From: Saturnia japonica | Taxonomy: Eukaryota; Arthropoda; Insecta; Lepidoptera; Saturniidae | Assembly: GCA_033032175.1 (NCBI GenBank) | Contig: CM065307.1 | Span: 992,001 to 1,056,000 of the forward strand | Direction: 5' to 3' | Length of the DNA: 64,000 nucleotides | Shown here: positions 11,545 to 23,947 of the stretch, one piece after another | Numbering within the stretch: position 1 is the first letter of the stretch | Layout: every line of letters starts with the position of its first letter | The notes under the pieces: generated by a model | Databases searched by the model: none | What the model saw: the letters and a program-made list of their open reading frames with translations, nothing else | What the model was told of the DNA's origin: nothing | Position numbers and translations under genes: made by a program

Positions 11545-11795
11545 CTTTAAAATTATCTATAATATCTGTTACTAATATATTAAATAAAATAAATTAATAT
11601 TGCGAATCCTAAATCGACCAGTGCTATTGAACATAAACCCCCCAAAATATTGGCATTGTCACTAAACGAAAAGTGATAGCAAGTGATGTAGATAATACTT
11701 ATTGTTTAGGTTCATGAATACTGCAAATATCAAACAGAAAATAGTCTATGATCAAAAAGTCACTGGTCGAATATCGAACTTAGAGCGATCGCTAG
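11545..11795 (+). repeat. dispersed repeat family X, copy 3, 5' truncated
   Basis: Begins inside the family at ATTATCTATAATATCTGTTA and ends GCGATCGCTAGT. The rest aligns with the other X copies; the first 100 bp or so are missing. Confidence 0.75.
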
Positions 11796-11879
11796 TTTGT
11801 ATAAACATACAATACATTAAACATTATAAATCAAATGAAAAATGACTCATATAATTATCGCTTATCAAATATGTAAAAT

Positions 11880-12060
11880 TTGGATTGAAGCAATGATAGT
11901 ATGTCGGCGGTAACGTGTTTGGACTCCACGATAAACGTGAGTTCGAATCCTACAATTTTCATTAGCTTTCGGTGTAGGGAAATATGATAAAACCATAGCT
12001 TGGTCGTAGGGTATATTTTTGTAATGCTCGTCTGGTTAGCTACCACTCGTAGAGTGATAA
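11880..12060 (+). repeat. possible tRNA-derived SINE remnant
   Basis: A good pol III B-box, GAGTTCGAATCC, lies at about 11939-11950, preceded by a weak A-box-like stretch. The following CTCGTCTGGTTAGCTACCAC text resembles lepidopteran retroposon tails. No second full copy is in the window. Confidence 0.35.
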
Positions 12061-13440
12061 TATGTCGCGAAGCACTATTCGGTATGCATGCATTTGAAAG
12101 TTAATGACCATTTACATTTAGAATAGTACCTTCTTTAGCCACATTGATATAAGTGTCGATGACGTTAAGCATCAAATGAGAATGTGGTCAAACAGTGTGG
12201 TGTATTCAACTTGAAGAGGCCTTAAAAATATGGAGAATGGAACACACTGCGTTAATGGTGACTCGTGGCGTATGTAATTTATTCTCAACGATAGCTCTTC
12301 TTGAAATTTAATAAATCAGTCGCGGCGAAGGCCTTCCAAACTAAATCCACTAGTTGAATGGTTATATCACATGTTAAAGCGTACGGCGTTATCCGCGTGG
12401 CGATGCGCTCACGTTCCGAGACGGCCTATTTTGCGAGCGGTGACCAGGACTAGGATTAGTGGTTATGTGGTGGTAGGTTTAGCGGGAAATATTTAAAGCC
12501 TTATAATTAACACGGTTATAAAAAAATATTTGAACAATTCGAAATTTTTTTAGTCAACCCCATTTGCAGCTTCTGAATACGCACCCGGGGCATCCGTATT
12601 TTGTTTCGTATTTACCCTCGGTCTTCCTATCCTTTGTGTCTTCCACAGTGCCCGGTGAGATACTGTTTCAACCACTTCGCTAAATGGAAATCGAGTACAA
12701 AAAGCTTTGATTTTTCTCCCTCCTATCCCCTTTTTCTCGGTTCGTTTTTCACTAATAGAGTTTCCCGAAGCCGAGATTTCCTGGAAACGTGAATGGAATG
12801 CGATATAACTTGGTTGCTTGGTTGCTTAAAGATTTTATTTATCTAACGTTTATTTTCTTCAGGCGTTAAATTAAATGTCGTTTTTCTTAATTCTCATAAC
12901 TTTGTGTGCAAAATTGCCTTTATTAATTTTACACGTGTAACTCGAATATATACTTAGCTGTAAGTTTACTTAAAATATTATAATAATATAAATAAAATAA
13001 AATAAATAAGTAGAGACGTCAAAGTTTTTACTTACAATTTATACATTATTTAGGTTCTTTAAGTATTTAATAACTAGCTATATCCTGCCACACATTGCTT
13101 TGGTTAAATTTGGTATTTAATTTATAACCATTTATTAAACAAACTTGGAAGTAAATCTTGAAAAGTTTTGACATTTATCTATTACAGCGGAAACAGTCGA
13201 ATCTCGCCCGGAGCTGGGGAATATTTCATACTATGGATAGGTCAGGTGTTAAATCTGTTGCGGCCCTAGCTTAGATTAATTTGATTTTACAAATAACGAA
13301 TGAGATTGAACATGAAAATAATGAAATGTATAATTTGTACGTTGTTGGAGCTGCCTTTATTGGACAAGTAAATTATTATAGAGAGGTATCTACAACGAAT
13401 GAAATAAAAGCTCAGAAAATAAGAAGATAAAACACAAACA
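12061..13440. other. unassigned DNA
   Basis: Mostly AT-rich, with a somewhat GC-richer block near 12380-12460. Frames are short and unrecognised. Confidence 0.5.
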
Positions 13441-13745
13441 TCCTTTCTTTTTTTATAGTAGCACGGAAAGTTGCCTGTACTGTCCCAGATGGTAAGCACA
13501 CTACAATCCTAACACAACAGCGACCACCGAGAGATCGTAATCCATCGACGGTCACCGCTGTTATACTGGCCTGCAATAATTGAAATGAATATGCTCAGGC
13601 CGATTCCAAAACGCGACACACAAAAACGGGTCACTATGACGGACTTTTCACCACATGCATAACAGTGGTCGCGACCCAGTCGGGCAAAACAGCGCCCTAC
13701 CACCACACTATCTCCATTTCCTCGTTCGTTGCTCAGCAGGGTGCA
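13441..13745 (-). repeat. LINE-type 3' tail repeat
   Basis: Read on the minus strand it contains AACAGCGGTGACCGTCGATG, then TCTCGGTGGTCGCTGTTGTG, and later a GGACAGTACAGGCAACTTTC segment. The first two blocks match the plus-strand segment at about 20108-20170, which follows a LINE C-terminus. So this is a second copy of that LINE 3' end. The 65-codon open frame in it (13509-13706) is probably incidental. Confidence 0.55.
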
Positions 13746-15429
13746 CCACGTGCAGGTAAGGTTGGCTTGGGCGTCTAATAATAATATAATAATATAATAT
13801 AATATTTTCGACTATCGACTACCCCAAATAGGCATCGAACTATATACCCCAATAGTGTTTACAGATTTATGCTAATTAGCGCCTTACCTAGCATCTAGTC
13901 GACGATCAGCTTTATAATTAAAATCATAATTACGCATCGTATATTGTTATCATTTACCGAATAAGTACATTATAAAATAAACTCTAAATTCAAAAACAAA
14001 TAATTGAAGGTAGATCAAACTTTGCATATCTCTTAGCTTTTAAATATAGCCGATAGGTTAAGATATAAATCACAAATTAATGTGACGTATGGAGAAAATT
14101 TATCAGAAGAGTTGCGGTGTTTGCATCATTGCAGCTATGCAGGCATCCGTGGACATACCTATCATCATACAGTACGATATCCTTATTATTTCATTGTCCG
14201 TTAGTCAGTCAGTCCGTCAGTTTCTCTAAAAGTTATGAAACAATTGCATTTGTTCATATTTACACATTTATTAGAACCTATCTTAATTCATCCTTGTTTA
14301 GCAACTTTTGTATTTATTATAGGCATACAATTAAGCTGATGCATTTAACTCTGTAGAATTTAGAACCGAAGGTTAAATAGCCTGATGAGCATCATACAAT
14401 GCATCGAAGGCTCAGCTTAGGCTATTGCATTCCGGAATCAGCCTGTGTATATACACCATGCACATGATAAACCTTAACAGCGACTCTCCTTTGAGAAAGG
14501 CTACCGTCAATAGATTGCCGATCTCTCGATGGTTGCCGTATTTTAAGTATTGTAATATGCTTACCATTAGGCCATCATCACTTTGCTCTACTACTCTAAC
14601 AAAAATAAGTCTCCCTTAATACTCTTCTCAAATGTTTAAACCATTGTCATCATTTCAACCCACTCATTCTACTGCTTCATATATATTATTAGAATTTACG
14701 TTTAGTTATTATGCCAGTTGATAATATAGAAAACAAATAAATACTCATTTTTGTTGCGAAGTTGAACTCAGGTAAAATTTAAATTGGACCCGATAATTCG
14801 AGAACTGTGGACTTTAAAGAGCTTGATAAAGTTTAGTAAATTGTATCCTTTTAAGTCAAACTTGAAGTTGGTCTAAGTCAAACAACTCTTAACGCTAAAG
14901 TACTAACATCTTTGGGTATACAATATTGAAGATAAACACTTGATTCAAAGATTCAAAGCTCCGCTGTTGAACAGCCAAAGTTTACATAAGATAATGTGCG
15001 TGTATCGAAATTAATAATGGGATCGGAACTCTTGGGAATTAGAGTTGAGATTTCGATAAGAATTTTACTGCCTTAACTACTTAGGTATTGTAATATTCCA
15101 TTAGTTTTGGGTTTTTAATCAAGATCAAGTTAACACTGCCAAAGATATATTTTAAACTTAATGTTTTCCACCACAGTACTTAACAAGCTACTTAGCTAAT
15201 TTTATTAATTGGCCTGAATATACTGAAGCTGGTATTCAGTTATATCTTGATGACAAAACTTATTTCACGTGTAATTTGCAGAATTATTTGTAAATGTAGA
15301 TAAAAAAGTTTTAATCAATAAAAGTATAAATGTACTAAATTTAGGTCCTTAAATTTATTTGAATCCTAAAAAATTGCGGTAATAGTTTAATATATAAATT
15401 GAATTGAATATCATTAAAATATTGTCATT
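13746..15429. other. unassigned AT-rich DNA
   Basis: A short TAATA-repeat tract at 13779-13806. No recognisable gene. Confidence 0.5.
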
Positions 15430-15805
15430 TTTTTTACTATGGATAAGCTTGCGTTTGACCACTCTCTCACCTGATCGTAAGTGATGATATGGTCTACGAT
15501 GGAACAAAATTACCTAAAAGGTACCTATTCACTAGAGACTTGAAGATACCCAGGTTATAATTATCGGGAAATACAAAATCCGGCAAAGTGTTCCACTCTT
15601 TAGCGGTGCGCATTATAAATGTGCTAGCAAAACGCTTTGTGCGCACTGGTGGAATATCTACCATAAATCGGTGACGTTTCACCGTGTATCTTGTCGTCCG
15701 ATTGTGAAAAGGGGACGGGGGAATTAAATTGTGCAATTCCAACGCACACTCGCCAAAATATATCCGGTAAAAAACCGATAAACTGGCAAATCTCCGCCGA
15801 TGTTT
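15430..15805 (-). pseudogene. LINE (jockey/CR1-type) ORF2 C-terminal end plus 3' UTR
   Basis: The minus-strand frame ending at 15494 reads through VFYRIYFGECALELHNLI, then HRFMVDIPPVRTKRFASTFI and MRTAKEWNTLPDFVFPDNYN, then GIFKSLVNRYLLG. This is the typical end of a lepidopteran non-LTR ORF2 (R-T-x-x-x-W-N-x-L-P followed by F-K-x-x-V-N-x). The frame is open from about 15798 to its natural stop, so only 5' truncation is evident. Downstream on the minus strand (15430-15490) lies a 3' UTR with GACCATATCATCACTTACG and GGTGAGAGAGTGGTCAAACG. A similar tail is found on the SINE copies at 17651 and 37835. Confidence 0.8.
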
Positions 15806-16870
15806 AAGGCATTAATATTTTTAGATTTAAAAATCTATTTTCTTAGTTAATAAATGATTTGTAACATTATTGAATAAGTAAGCAATTAGTCTTGCAATTC
15901 TGTAGACCGGAGTTAGCAGATGTTCTTAGTATATGTCCCGTAAACAATTCACTTCGAAGACAAAACTATCCGTTAAGGTTTTGCATTTTAGTGAACTTAG
16001 TGAGTTTTTCATGGGTTTTGTGAAATGGTATTTTGCTACAGGGTCGATGTTTTTTTGCGTTAAAGCTACACGAAAACATTTTAATTCTTTATTTCAATTC
16101 GACTGCCAATATTTTCTATACTTTAAGATTGTCTTTTGTTCATCAAATTTTAACAAACAGTTCGTTTAAAATATACGGAGGCACACAATTTAACATAAAA
16201 TAATAGAACTGCTTTAAATATATCAGTAGATTCTTGCTTTGCGGTAATTACCAGCATTTGTTGATCAGCTCCATATTTACCAGCAATATCGAATCTCTTA
16301 CCAAGATAAACCAAAAAACGTGTGTATTCTATCAAAAATAAAGACTATTAAATACTTTTGAAATCCACAAATCATAAATATCTAAAAGTAATATTAGTTA
16401 ATCCTGATTATATTTAGAGAACTAAATATAAACAAGTGTTAATAAAGTCAAAACCAACAACGAAAAGCAATCAAAGGATTCGTAACCCTTTTGTTGTCGA
16501 GTGTTTTGAAGGGTCACTTCATAAATACTCGACTTGAAATTTTCTATGGTCTAAGATGTGGATTATCGCTAATTTTTTTTTAATGAGATGGTTTTATTAA
16601 TTATGTTCATGAGAAAGAATAAGATGCGAAAGCATTAGACTTGCTAACAGTGTGGTGGTGAAGGGTCCAATAATACTATTGATAGCTTGGTATGGTCTAT
16701 TTAATATTTCAGGCTCTCGAATATCCTTTTGCGAAGTTCGGTTATGTAGTTCTGCTGAAAAGAGTCATAATAATAATTATTATTTATCATTAAATATTGT
16801 TTATTGGTTACAAAGTAAAGGACTTCACATTTTCTTGAGCTCATTAACTCATCTCGTTAACGTCATTAAC
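15806..16870. other. unassigned AT-rich DNA
   Basis: Frames under 80 codons only; no domain or repeat recognised. Confidence 0.5.
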
Positions 16871-17130
16871 TATCTCGTTAGCCTAGTGGTCGTAAGTGCG
16901 ACTGCTATGAGCGAGATCCTGGGTTCGAATCTCAGGTCGAGCAAAGTGTTATTTGGTTTTTCCTATGAAATTCTCAGTAGCAGCTCGGAGTTTGGTTTCG
17001 TGCCCGATTAATGGCAATAGGCTCGCCCCCTATTACATGGGACCTAAAAACATACTCGGCGAACTGTGGGTGTATATTAAGCAAACCGCTGCCTAATCCT
17101 TCGGGGAATGCAGGCGTGATGGTATATTAT
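16871..17130 (+). repeat. tRNA-derived SINE, family 1, copy A
   Basis: A-box TTAGCCTAGTGGTCG at about 16878-16892 and B-box GGTTCGAATCTC at about 16922-16933 form the tRNA-like head. The body TCTATGAAATTC... follows (TTTTTCCTATGAAATTCTCA, CAGCTCGGAGTTTGG), then GGCAATAGGCTCGCCCCCTA. The 3' part has CCTTCGGGGAATGCAGGCGT. Matches copies at 20816, 28719 and 56159. I recall the family as a common lepidopteran SINE. Here an internal stretch near 17080 is slightly rearranged. Confidence 0.88.
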
Positions 17131-17650
17131 GGTATTAACTCATCTAATCCAAGAAGTCTTCAAACAATACGGTCATTTACTGCATTATTAAGGTCTAAGG
17201 AATTCAAACACAGTAACTGTTTAGTAGACAAAGACTTTGTTGAATAGTCCAGTTGTCCAAGAAGTCATTGGTTCTTTTTTTTTATTATAGCAGGATAGTT
17301 TTGGCTCTGTTCCTAATGATATCGATCAATGAGAGATTGGCAATCTATCGCTGGTCTTCGCTGTCACGTTAGCTTGCAATATTTTCGGCAGGGTAAACCT
17401 GTATGGCAATACATTCGCAACGTACTTGTGTACAAATTCTTACTCCACTCCGTTTGATTAGTGGATGCCACTATGAAAGGTGTTTAGCCTTGTGTATGTT
17501 GGTCACGATTTAGCCAGAAACAATTTTCGTGTAACGCAATTTTAAGTGTCCGTCTACCATGTTATGAATATTTTGAATATTATCTTTGATTTCAAATACT
17601 TTCCAAAACCTTAAAAAAAATAAGTTTCTGCCTTCATGTAGAAGTAAAAG
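17131..17650. other. unassigned DNA
   Basis: Contains a T-run at 17276-17284 and retroposon-like text near 17280-17400, but no secure match. Confidence 0.45.
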
Positions 17651-17965
17651 CAGAAGCAATGATGACTCCTCAGTTGGTAGCGAGTACGGATTCCGTGATG
17701 ATCAACGTGTACTGGAATCCATGCTATGAGCCTGAGCTTTCAATGTAGGAAAACATTGTGATCAAACACGGTTGTAGGGCTTTTTTAATGCCCTCCTGGC
17801 GAGCTATCACCCTGAAAATCTGTCGCCAAAAATCAATAGGTATGTTCCGGCAGCTGCACTTGAGAACCAGTCTTCCATTAGGCTTGGACCACATCGTCAC
17901 CCAATATCAGATGAGATTGTGGCCACAACGCTACACGCAACGCTACAGCCAGCGTCCCGTGACTT
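17651..17965 (+). repeat. tRNA-derived SINE, family 2, copy A (degenerate)
   Basis: The head includes TCAGTTGGTAGCGAGTACGG (A-box-like) and a decayed B-box region. Then come GAGCCTGAGCTTTC (compare CAGCCTGAGCATTCGATGAA at 37835-38115), ATCTGTCGCC, GCACTTGAGAACCAGTC and a tail GGACCACATCGTCACCCAAT followed by ATCAGATGAGATTGTGGCC. The tail resembles the 3' UTR of the LINE at 15430-15805. Confidence 0.6.
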
Positions 17966-18264
17966 GAAGAGAACAGAGTTAATGACCTGGTCGCCAGCCG
18001 CTCCTCACTCAAACGAAACCTAAATACCTCAAGAGACCTGATATTGGAAAAGTTAACAGCTCCAGTTGCTAACGCTATGCGATAGGAATTCCGCCCCGCG
18101 TCAACCGCTCCCATTTTCCAACCTTAATTGCTGGTTTGTCTGGAGTGGATTGAGAAAGGGGAATTTCTATTTTTAATGGACATTGTATAGAAATCACTTT
18201 AATAATACATTCGAGCTCCTACGCTTCACTTATTGAATAGTAATGAATATAAACAAATTAAATC

Positions 18265-18835
18265 AATATCATTTTGCCAGTCGCAGTCGGAACACATTCG
18301 TACAGTATATCATTGCTCTCACATTCCGTACATCCGTAGAACTTTCCATATTGTTTGATGTTCATATTAACTGCTGTGTTCCTTGGTATTGTAGCGTGAA
18401 GTCATATAGGCAATGATAAAGGTCTATACTCCCTGAATAAATAAGCTATAATCAATGATATTTTATAAGTAGATACGGCATTAACGCTCTTTATATGCCA
18501 TCGTGAATGGTAGTGAATTGCTCTCAGTTCACTTTCGTCTTGATACCGGCGTGAGCGAGAAGAAACTTTTATCCTATTTTGACAACAGAGTTTCCGCCTT
18601 ACGCTGTGATTTCCTATCTCTTTCGTTTCAACTTGCTGATAATTTTTTTTTATCGTTTTCAAATTCCTTTTAGTGAGAGTATAACGCGTCTATTTATAAA
18701 ACGTCATTAACATGTAAAAATATTTCTTCAAATCTGAGTGGTAGTTCTAGAGATTAGTTAATGCATTCAAAGAATTTAAACAATTGTTTGAAATTAAAAA
18801 AAAATATTAGTATAGATATACTTAAATTAGATTAA
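18265..18835 (+). repeat. dispersed repeat family W, copy 2, interrupted
   Basis: The first part (18265-18465) has TTGATGTTCATATTAACTGC, TTCCTTGGTATTGTAGCGTG and AATAAATAAGCTATAATC. The expected continuation, CTTCAAATCTGAGTGGTAGT then TCTAGAGATTAG and ATATTAGTATAGATA, only appears at 18725-18825. About 250 bp of unrelated DNA lies between, so the copy is probably split by an insertion. Confidence 0.55.
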
Positions 18836-19999
18836 CTGAGTAAAATAAAAGGGATAATAGAATAAATATAAAAAAACTCTGCAATTGGAGAACCACTTTC
18901 AATTTTAGTCTCGACGCTAATATTGCTTAACAGCGGAAAGTTGACACGATATTATCGAATATTGGAAAAGTTCCGCGGTATCGGAATATCAGACGTCTGA
19001 TCAGACATGTTCCCCGTTTGTAATGACGTGTGAAACTTGATAAGACTCGTAAAATACATCCAATCTATATATTTGTTTTTTTATCGCCTTTGGATCTGAC
19101 TTTTTCATCGTCATCGTCTTTATTACCCCTTATCCTACTTAATATCATTATTATTATTATTATCATCACTCATATATTTTTCTTATAAAGAAATTTGGTG
19201 GATTTAAATATCGAGTAATTTCAAGATATCACTGTCATTCACGTAAAGCATCACCCTTGTTTTGACAGTTAAATCTACAAGACATTGTTCTTCAAATAGT
19301 GTCAAAACCTAATACAATAGTGTTACAACAAGTGTTTCTATAATAATTAGGCAATTGTTTAAAAAGCTTTTATTCATCTTAATGAGTCTAAAATATGGGA
19401 TGACTAATTAATTAATGATTATTTCTAGTATTAAAACTGTCCGTCGTTTACAAAATCTAGCTTACTTGAGTTTTTACGAAAATACATAAAATTATCAAAG
19501 ACCTAAAAATACAAAAAAGGCGAGTACTTTGCAAAAATGTTTAACTTTTTTATGTAAGCCTTTACTTTCCCGTTAGTAAGAAGCCATTATCGAGTAAGGC
19601 AGAAATACAAGGGAGTTATTTTTATTTTGTTATAAATATACTCAAATAAATGAACATTACGTATTAACATGTACGTTGTAACAGTTTCTACAAAGTTTCA
19701 TTGCAAGGCGATATACATACAAATGAAAATACAAGAACGGTATAAAATATAATTTTAGTTACAATGTACAACGAAATAAGAGGCTTCGATACTGTGAGAA
19801 TATCCGTTGCATCACTAAATTGCATAATGTCGAGCGCGGCTGGGTGTGTATTGGAGAAGTTTCACGACGAACGTATAGAGGCAAGCGATGCACCTCGCGC
19901 CGTAGTTATTGCGAAATGCGATGCACAATTACGTGCATTTGTATTGTTAAACATGTTTGTGAACATAATGACATATTTTCTCTAAAAAGTTCTCTATGA
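18836..19999. other. unassigned AT-rich DNA
   Basis: Short ATT repeat at about 19147-19162. A 73-codon frame at 19764-19985 has no recognisable feature. Confidence 0.5.
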
Positions 20000-20180
20000 C
20001 TTATCTTTGTTGTACCATGAAATTGTGGAACCATCTCCTGGCTAATATGTTACCTCCTTCTTACGATATCGGGTCATTCAAGAGTAACTTGAAGTCATAT
20101 TTATGAAGGCCGGCATTACAGCGGCGACGCTGATGGATTTAGATTTATCGGTGGTCGCCGTTGTGTTTGTATTCTCCGAC
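20000..20180 (+). pseudogene. LINE ORF2 C-terminal end and 3' tail
   Basis: Translates on the plus strand as MKLWNHLLANMLPPSYDIG then SFKSNLKSYL and a stop, the usual W-N-x-L-P...F-K-x-x-L-K end of CR1/jockey-type ORF2 proteins. Downstream, GCCGGCATTACAGCGGCGAC and TTATCGGTGGTCGCCGTTGT match the tail fragment at 13441-13745. Only the last 35 or so codons remain. Confidence 0.65.
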
Positions 20181-20189
20181 TCGACCGCT

Positions 20190-20738
20190 AAGGCTACGAG
20201 CGTGTTGTTAGGATTGACTGAAACTATGCTACTATTAACGGCACCGTAACGCGTAACGTTACAAAGCGGTTTACCCTCCCATAAAAAGTTATCCCTTCTA
20301 AAAATACTATTGTCTGTTGTTAGTTTTTCGCGGGTCTTCTCGGCCATAATATCATTTTCTCCAAAAAAAGATGCTATACAAACAACGTAAAAATTCTGAT
20401 GCGTAGGACAATAAATTCTAGGACCTTGTGAAGAGTCTGTGTATGTTTTTTTTGTAGAGTTATCCATACTGTGTAGGCAATTTCGCCAATGTCGAGTGTG
20501 ACAAATACACGTTTTAGAGTTTACAAGGAAGAAAATCATATAAGGAACAAGAGAGTTTGCGACGCTTGAAAAACATATAATACACGGATTTCTCATCCAG
20601 GCAAACAGTAAATTGAGACGGATATGTAACTTTAATAACGGATAGATCATTATGTGGATAATTAGTGATGTCTGGAAGTGACTGAGGGAGTGAAATCACA
20701 AAATTATTAATAACTAGCGACCCGCCCCAGCATGACAC
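20190..20738 (-). other. unexplained minus-strand open frames (possible decayed gene)
   Basis: Two overlapping minus-strand frames, 20514-20738 (74 codons) and 20078-20650 (190 codons), are open over about 550 bp in an AT-rich region. The second is the longest frame in the window not assigned to a transposon. Its middle part is rich in Cys, Asn and Thr (for example VCIASFFGENDIMAEKTR). The two could be one protein with a frameshift near 20520, but I recognise no family. The first 110 bp of the long frame overlap the LINE tail at 20108-20180, and the upstream end overlaps another repeat-like segment at 20713-20745, so chance is a real possibility. Confidence 0.25.
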
Positions 20739-20815
20739 GGGTACAATTTACAAAGTGGTGTATTTTATGTTTATCGCTTTGCTTTCGCTGTAATATTGAT
20801 AGTTCATAACTTCAA

Positions 20816-21055
20816 TTGTCTTATTGACCTAGTGCTCCTAAATATGACTTCTATGCCCGAGGTCCAAGATTCGATTCCCATGTCGAGCAAAGTGTTATTG
20901 AGTTTTTCTATGAAGTTTTCAGTAGCAACTCGGACTTTGGCATTATGCCCGATTAATAGCAACAGGTCCCTCCTAGTCCAAAACATACTCGGCGAACTGG
21001 GAGTGTACACCTCTGCCTAACACTTCGGGGATACAGGCATGATGGTATGTTATGT
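20816..21055 (+). repeat. tRNA-derived SINE, family 1, copy B
   Basis: The head has a decayed A-box (TTATTGACCTAGTGCTCC) and B-box GATTCGATTCCCA. The body has TTTTTCTATGAAGTTTTCAG and GCAACTCGGACTTTGG, then CCCGATTAATAGCAACAGG. The 3' end has CACCTCTGCCTAACACTTCG, GGGATACAGGCATGATGG and TATGTTATG. Confidence 0.85.
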
Positions 21056-22440
21056 AGCTTCATATTTACGAATAGTGCGCTTAGCTCGCAACACGCAATT
21101 CATCATAGGCGGAAAGTACCGGCCAACCGACTGCGACCGGTTTTGCTGAGAGGAATTTCTCTGAATCGGAGAAAATACCTTCGCAAATATCGTAATATTT
21201 TTAATCATTATGTTGAACATAAAAATGATTACTGTGAGTAAAATTTGGGAAATAGACATATGCTATTGTGAATTTTTCTCTAGGCTCTTTGATGAACTAC
21301 AATTTTGTATTCATTATTTAAATTTATCTCTTAAGATTTAGCCAGTGTAAGCATCCCAAAAACATTTTTGACAAGTTGATTACAAATCATTAAATTTTCT
21401 CTAATATACAAAAGCTTAATTGGAATGTAATAATTAAATTTTTTTTTATTAATTATAATGTGAACCTTCCGTAAAAAATTATCTAAGTTACAGTGAAAAC
21501 TACATTAAAATCCGTTGCGTAGTTTAAAAGATCAACGCGTACGAGGGTACAGACGGCGGGTGTGATTATTAACTGTAAATATTGTTTGTATATTTAAAAA
21601 AAAAAAACTGTTGAGTATCTTGCCAACTCTTTTAATAACTGGGATGTTTTTTGAACCAGTAGTGTTTTGCCTTCTTCGGGGCTTAAATTGAGTAAAGTAT
21701 TTTAATTTTGATTCAATTTTCAAGTACATCGTGAGTAAATTAAGCAAGATCGCAAGTTTGACAGCCCCTGTATAGAGCTATACAAGGATCATCAAAACTT
21801 TAAGAACCGCTGGTGAGCGGCGGAGTTTTATGGCGCAATAGCGTATCGTCTGTCGAGCAAGTTCTAGCACCACGAAGAATAATATGCGAAGTTATGAAAT
21901 AAATTCCACAAGTAAATTTATTGGAAGTTTTAAGACACTATTTAGTTAGCGAGATACTTGTGAATATTTTATCGATATTGGATAATAAAACGTTATTATT
22001 AAACACCCAGACAGTATACAAAGATATATAATACTCATCATGGATAAGATTAGGAATGGAGTTTTTAGCGGGATCTTGAAAGGACATGTTGTATTTTTTA
22101 TTGTTTATTCATTAAATATAATAATAAATATTAAATATAAAGTACGAGCGTGAATTTTGAGATGTCATAAAAACTCCCCAGATAGTTCGGACAAGGGAGC
22201 CAGCATCTTGTCAGAAGACATGTGTTGGAAAATTTTACGAAGGCTTAAAAACATTGACACTAGCAAGTGCTTTTTACGCCGCCAAAACAAGAAGAAGAAG
22301 ACCATTAGGAGTGAGAGATAAAAGATTCATCACATAAAAGTCCGTCACGTGTATTAATAGCATTCGGAACCTCTCTATGTCACAAACGACTTAATATGAA
22401 AATTATTAACTTAATTTTTTTTTAAACAAAGTTTTATTCA
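21056..22440. other. unassigned AT-rich DNA
   Basis: Short chance frames near 21047-21259 and 21532-21747 only. No gene or repeat established. Confidence 0.5.
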
Positions 22441-23011
22441 ATACTAGCTGTACCGGCGGCTGCGCTCGCGTTGACTATAGATTGTCGTCGATCGGACACA
22501 CGCGAAAATCGTGCTAAACCGCTCCCGATTACTTTAAAGACTTATTTAATATGCTTATTGTGGATGATACTAATCATCTACTGATGATATTGTACATACA
22601 CTAGACATTTCTGATTACGAACTCTTTAGACTCGAAAAAGAGATCTGGGAGCGATAATGTACCCCCAATATTTTTTTTTAAATGCGCTAGGACATTAGTA
22701 CATCCTTTAAGGGTAATATTTAATTTGTCTGTAAATAAGTACTATTTTTTCTTTCCAAGTGAAAAGAAGCTATTATTATACCGATACACAGAAACAGTTC
22801 TAGAAGTAAAGTAGAAAATTACGTTCTATTTCCTGTTTAAATGTTTTATGGAAAGTTCTAGAGATGTTGCATAAGTTAAGTTATTGTAAATTTTATACCA
22901 AGAGAGCAGCATGGTTCCATAAAAAGACGTTCAATTGTAACAAATCTTGCCATCTTTACAAATTACGTTTTAAGTAGCATGGACAAAAACTGTCAAGTTG
23001 ATATAATTTAC
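22441..23011. other. probable retroposon-end text, otherwise unassigned
   Basis: The start, ATACTAGCTGTACCGGCGGC then TGCGCTCGCG, resembles a terminus shared by many lepidopteran repeats, but no companion copy confirms a boundary here. Confidence 0.35.
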
Positions 23012-23026
23012 ATCATCATCATCATT

Positions 23027-23947
23027 TCAGCCGCAGGACGTCCACTGCTGAACATAGGCCTCCCCCATAGATCTCCAGAGAGACCGATCTTGTGCGGCCT
23101 GCACCCAACGGTTCCCAGCTACCTTTATTATGTCGTCTTTCCATCTAGTGGGGGGCCGTCCTACGTTGCGCTTTCCGGTGCGTGGTCTCCACTCGAGAAC
23201 CTTTCTGCCCCAACGGCCGTCAGTTCTCCAAACTATGTGCCCCGTCCACTGCCACTTCAACTTGCTAATCCTTTTGGCTATGTCGGTTACCTTAGTTTGT
23301 CTACGGATCTCATCATTTCTGATTCGATCTCGTAGAGAAACACCAAGCATAGCCCTTTCCATGGCTCGCTGAGCGACCTTAAGCTTTCTTATGAGGCCCA
23401 CAGTGAGCGACCACGTCTCTGTGCCGTATGTCATCACTGGCAACACACACTGGTCAAAGACTTTCGTCTTGAGGCACTGCGGTATTTTGGACGAGTAGAC
23501 ATCACGCAGTTTCCCGAACGCTGCCCAGCTGAGTTGGATTCGTCGACTGACCTCTTTTTCAAAGTTGGACCTACCTAACTGGACTGTTTGTCCCAGGTAG
23601 ACATATTCTTCAACAACTTCTAGACAAGAGTTCCCAACTGATACTGGGGTGGGCACCACATGGACATTTGACGTGATTTTCATCTTGTCCATGTACATTT
23701 TAAAGCCCACCTGTTGAGAAACTTTGTCGAGGCCATCGGGCATTGTGCCAAGATCTTCCAGCGATTCTGCCATGACTACGATGTCGTCAGCAAATCGAAG
23801 GTGAGTGATGTACTCGCCATTGACATTGATGCCGAGTCCTTGCCATTCCAGGAGCTTGAAGGCGTCCTCTAGAGCGGCGGTAAACAGTTTCAGAGATATT
23901 ACGTCTCCCTGTCTAACGCCTCTTCTCAAAAGAATTGCCTCGTGCAC
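23027..23947 (-). pseudogene. RTE second half of reverse transcriptase, copy 2 (306 codons open)
   Basis: Open from LLRRGVRQGDVIS (palm motif B region) through HLRFADDIVVMAE (motif C, both catalytic Asp) to the natural TGA after QQWTSCG at 23027. The C-terminal part has YGTETWSLT, ERAMLGVSLRDRIRNDEIRR and KLKWQWTGHIVWRTDGRWGR. The expected SPKLFTAAL block reads SLKLFTAAL. Motif A and the fingers are missing because of the deletion just upstream, so no activity is possible. Confidence 0.9.
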
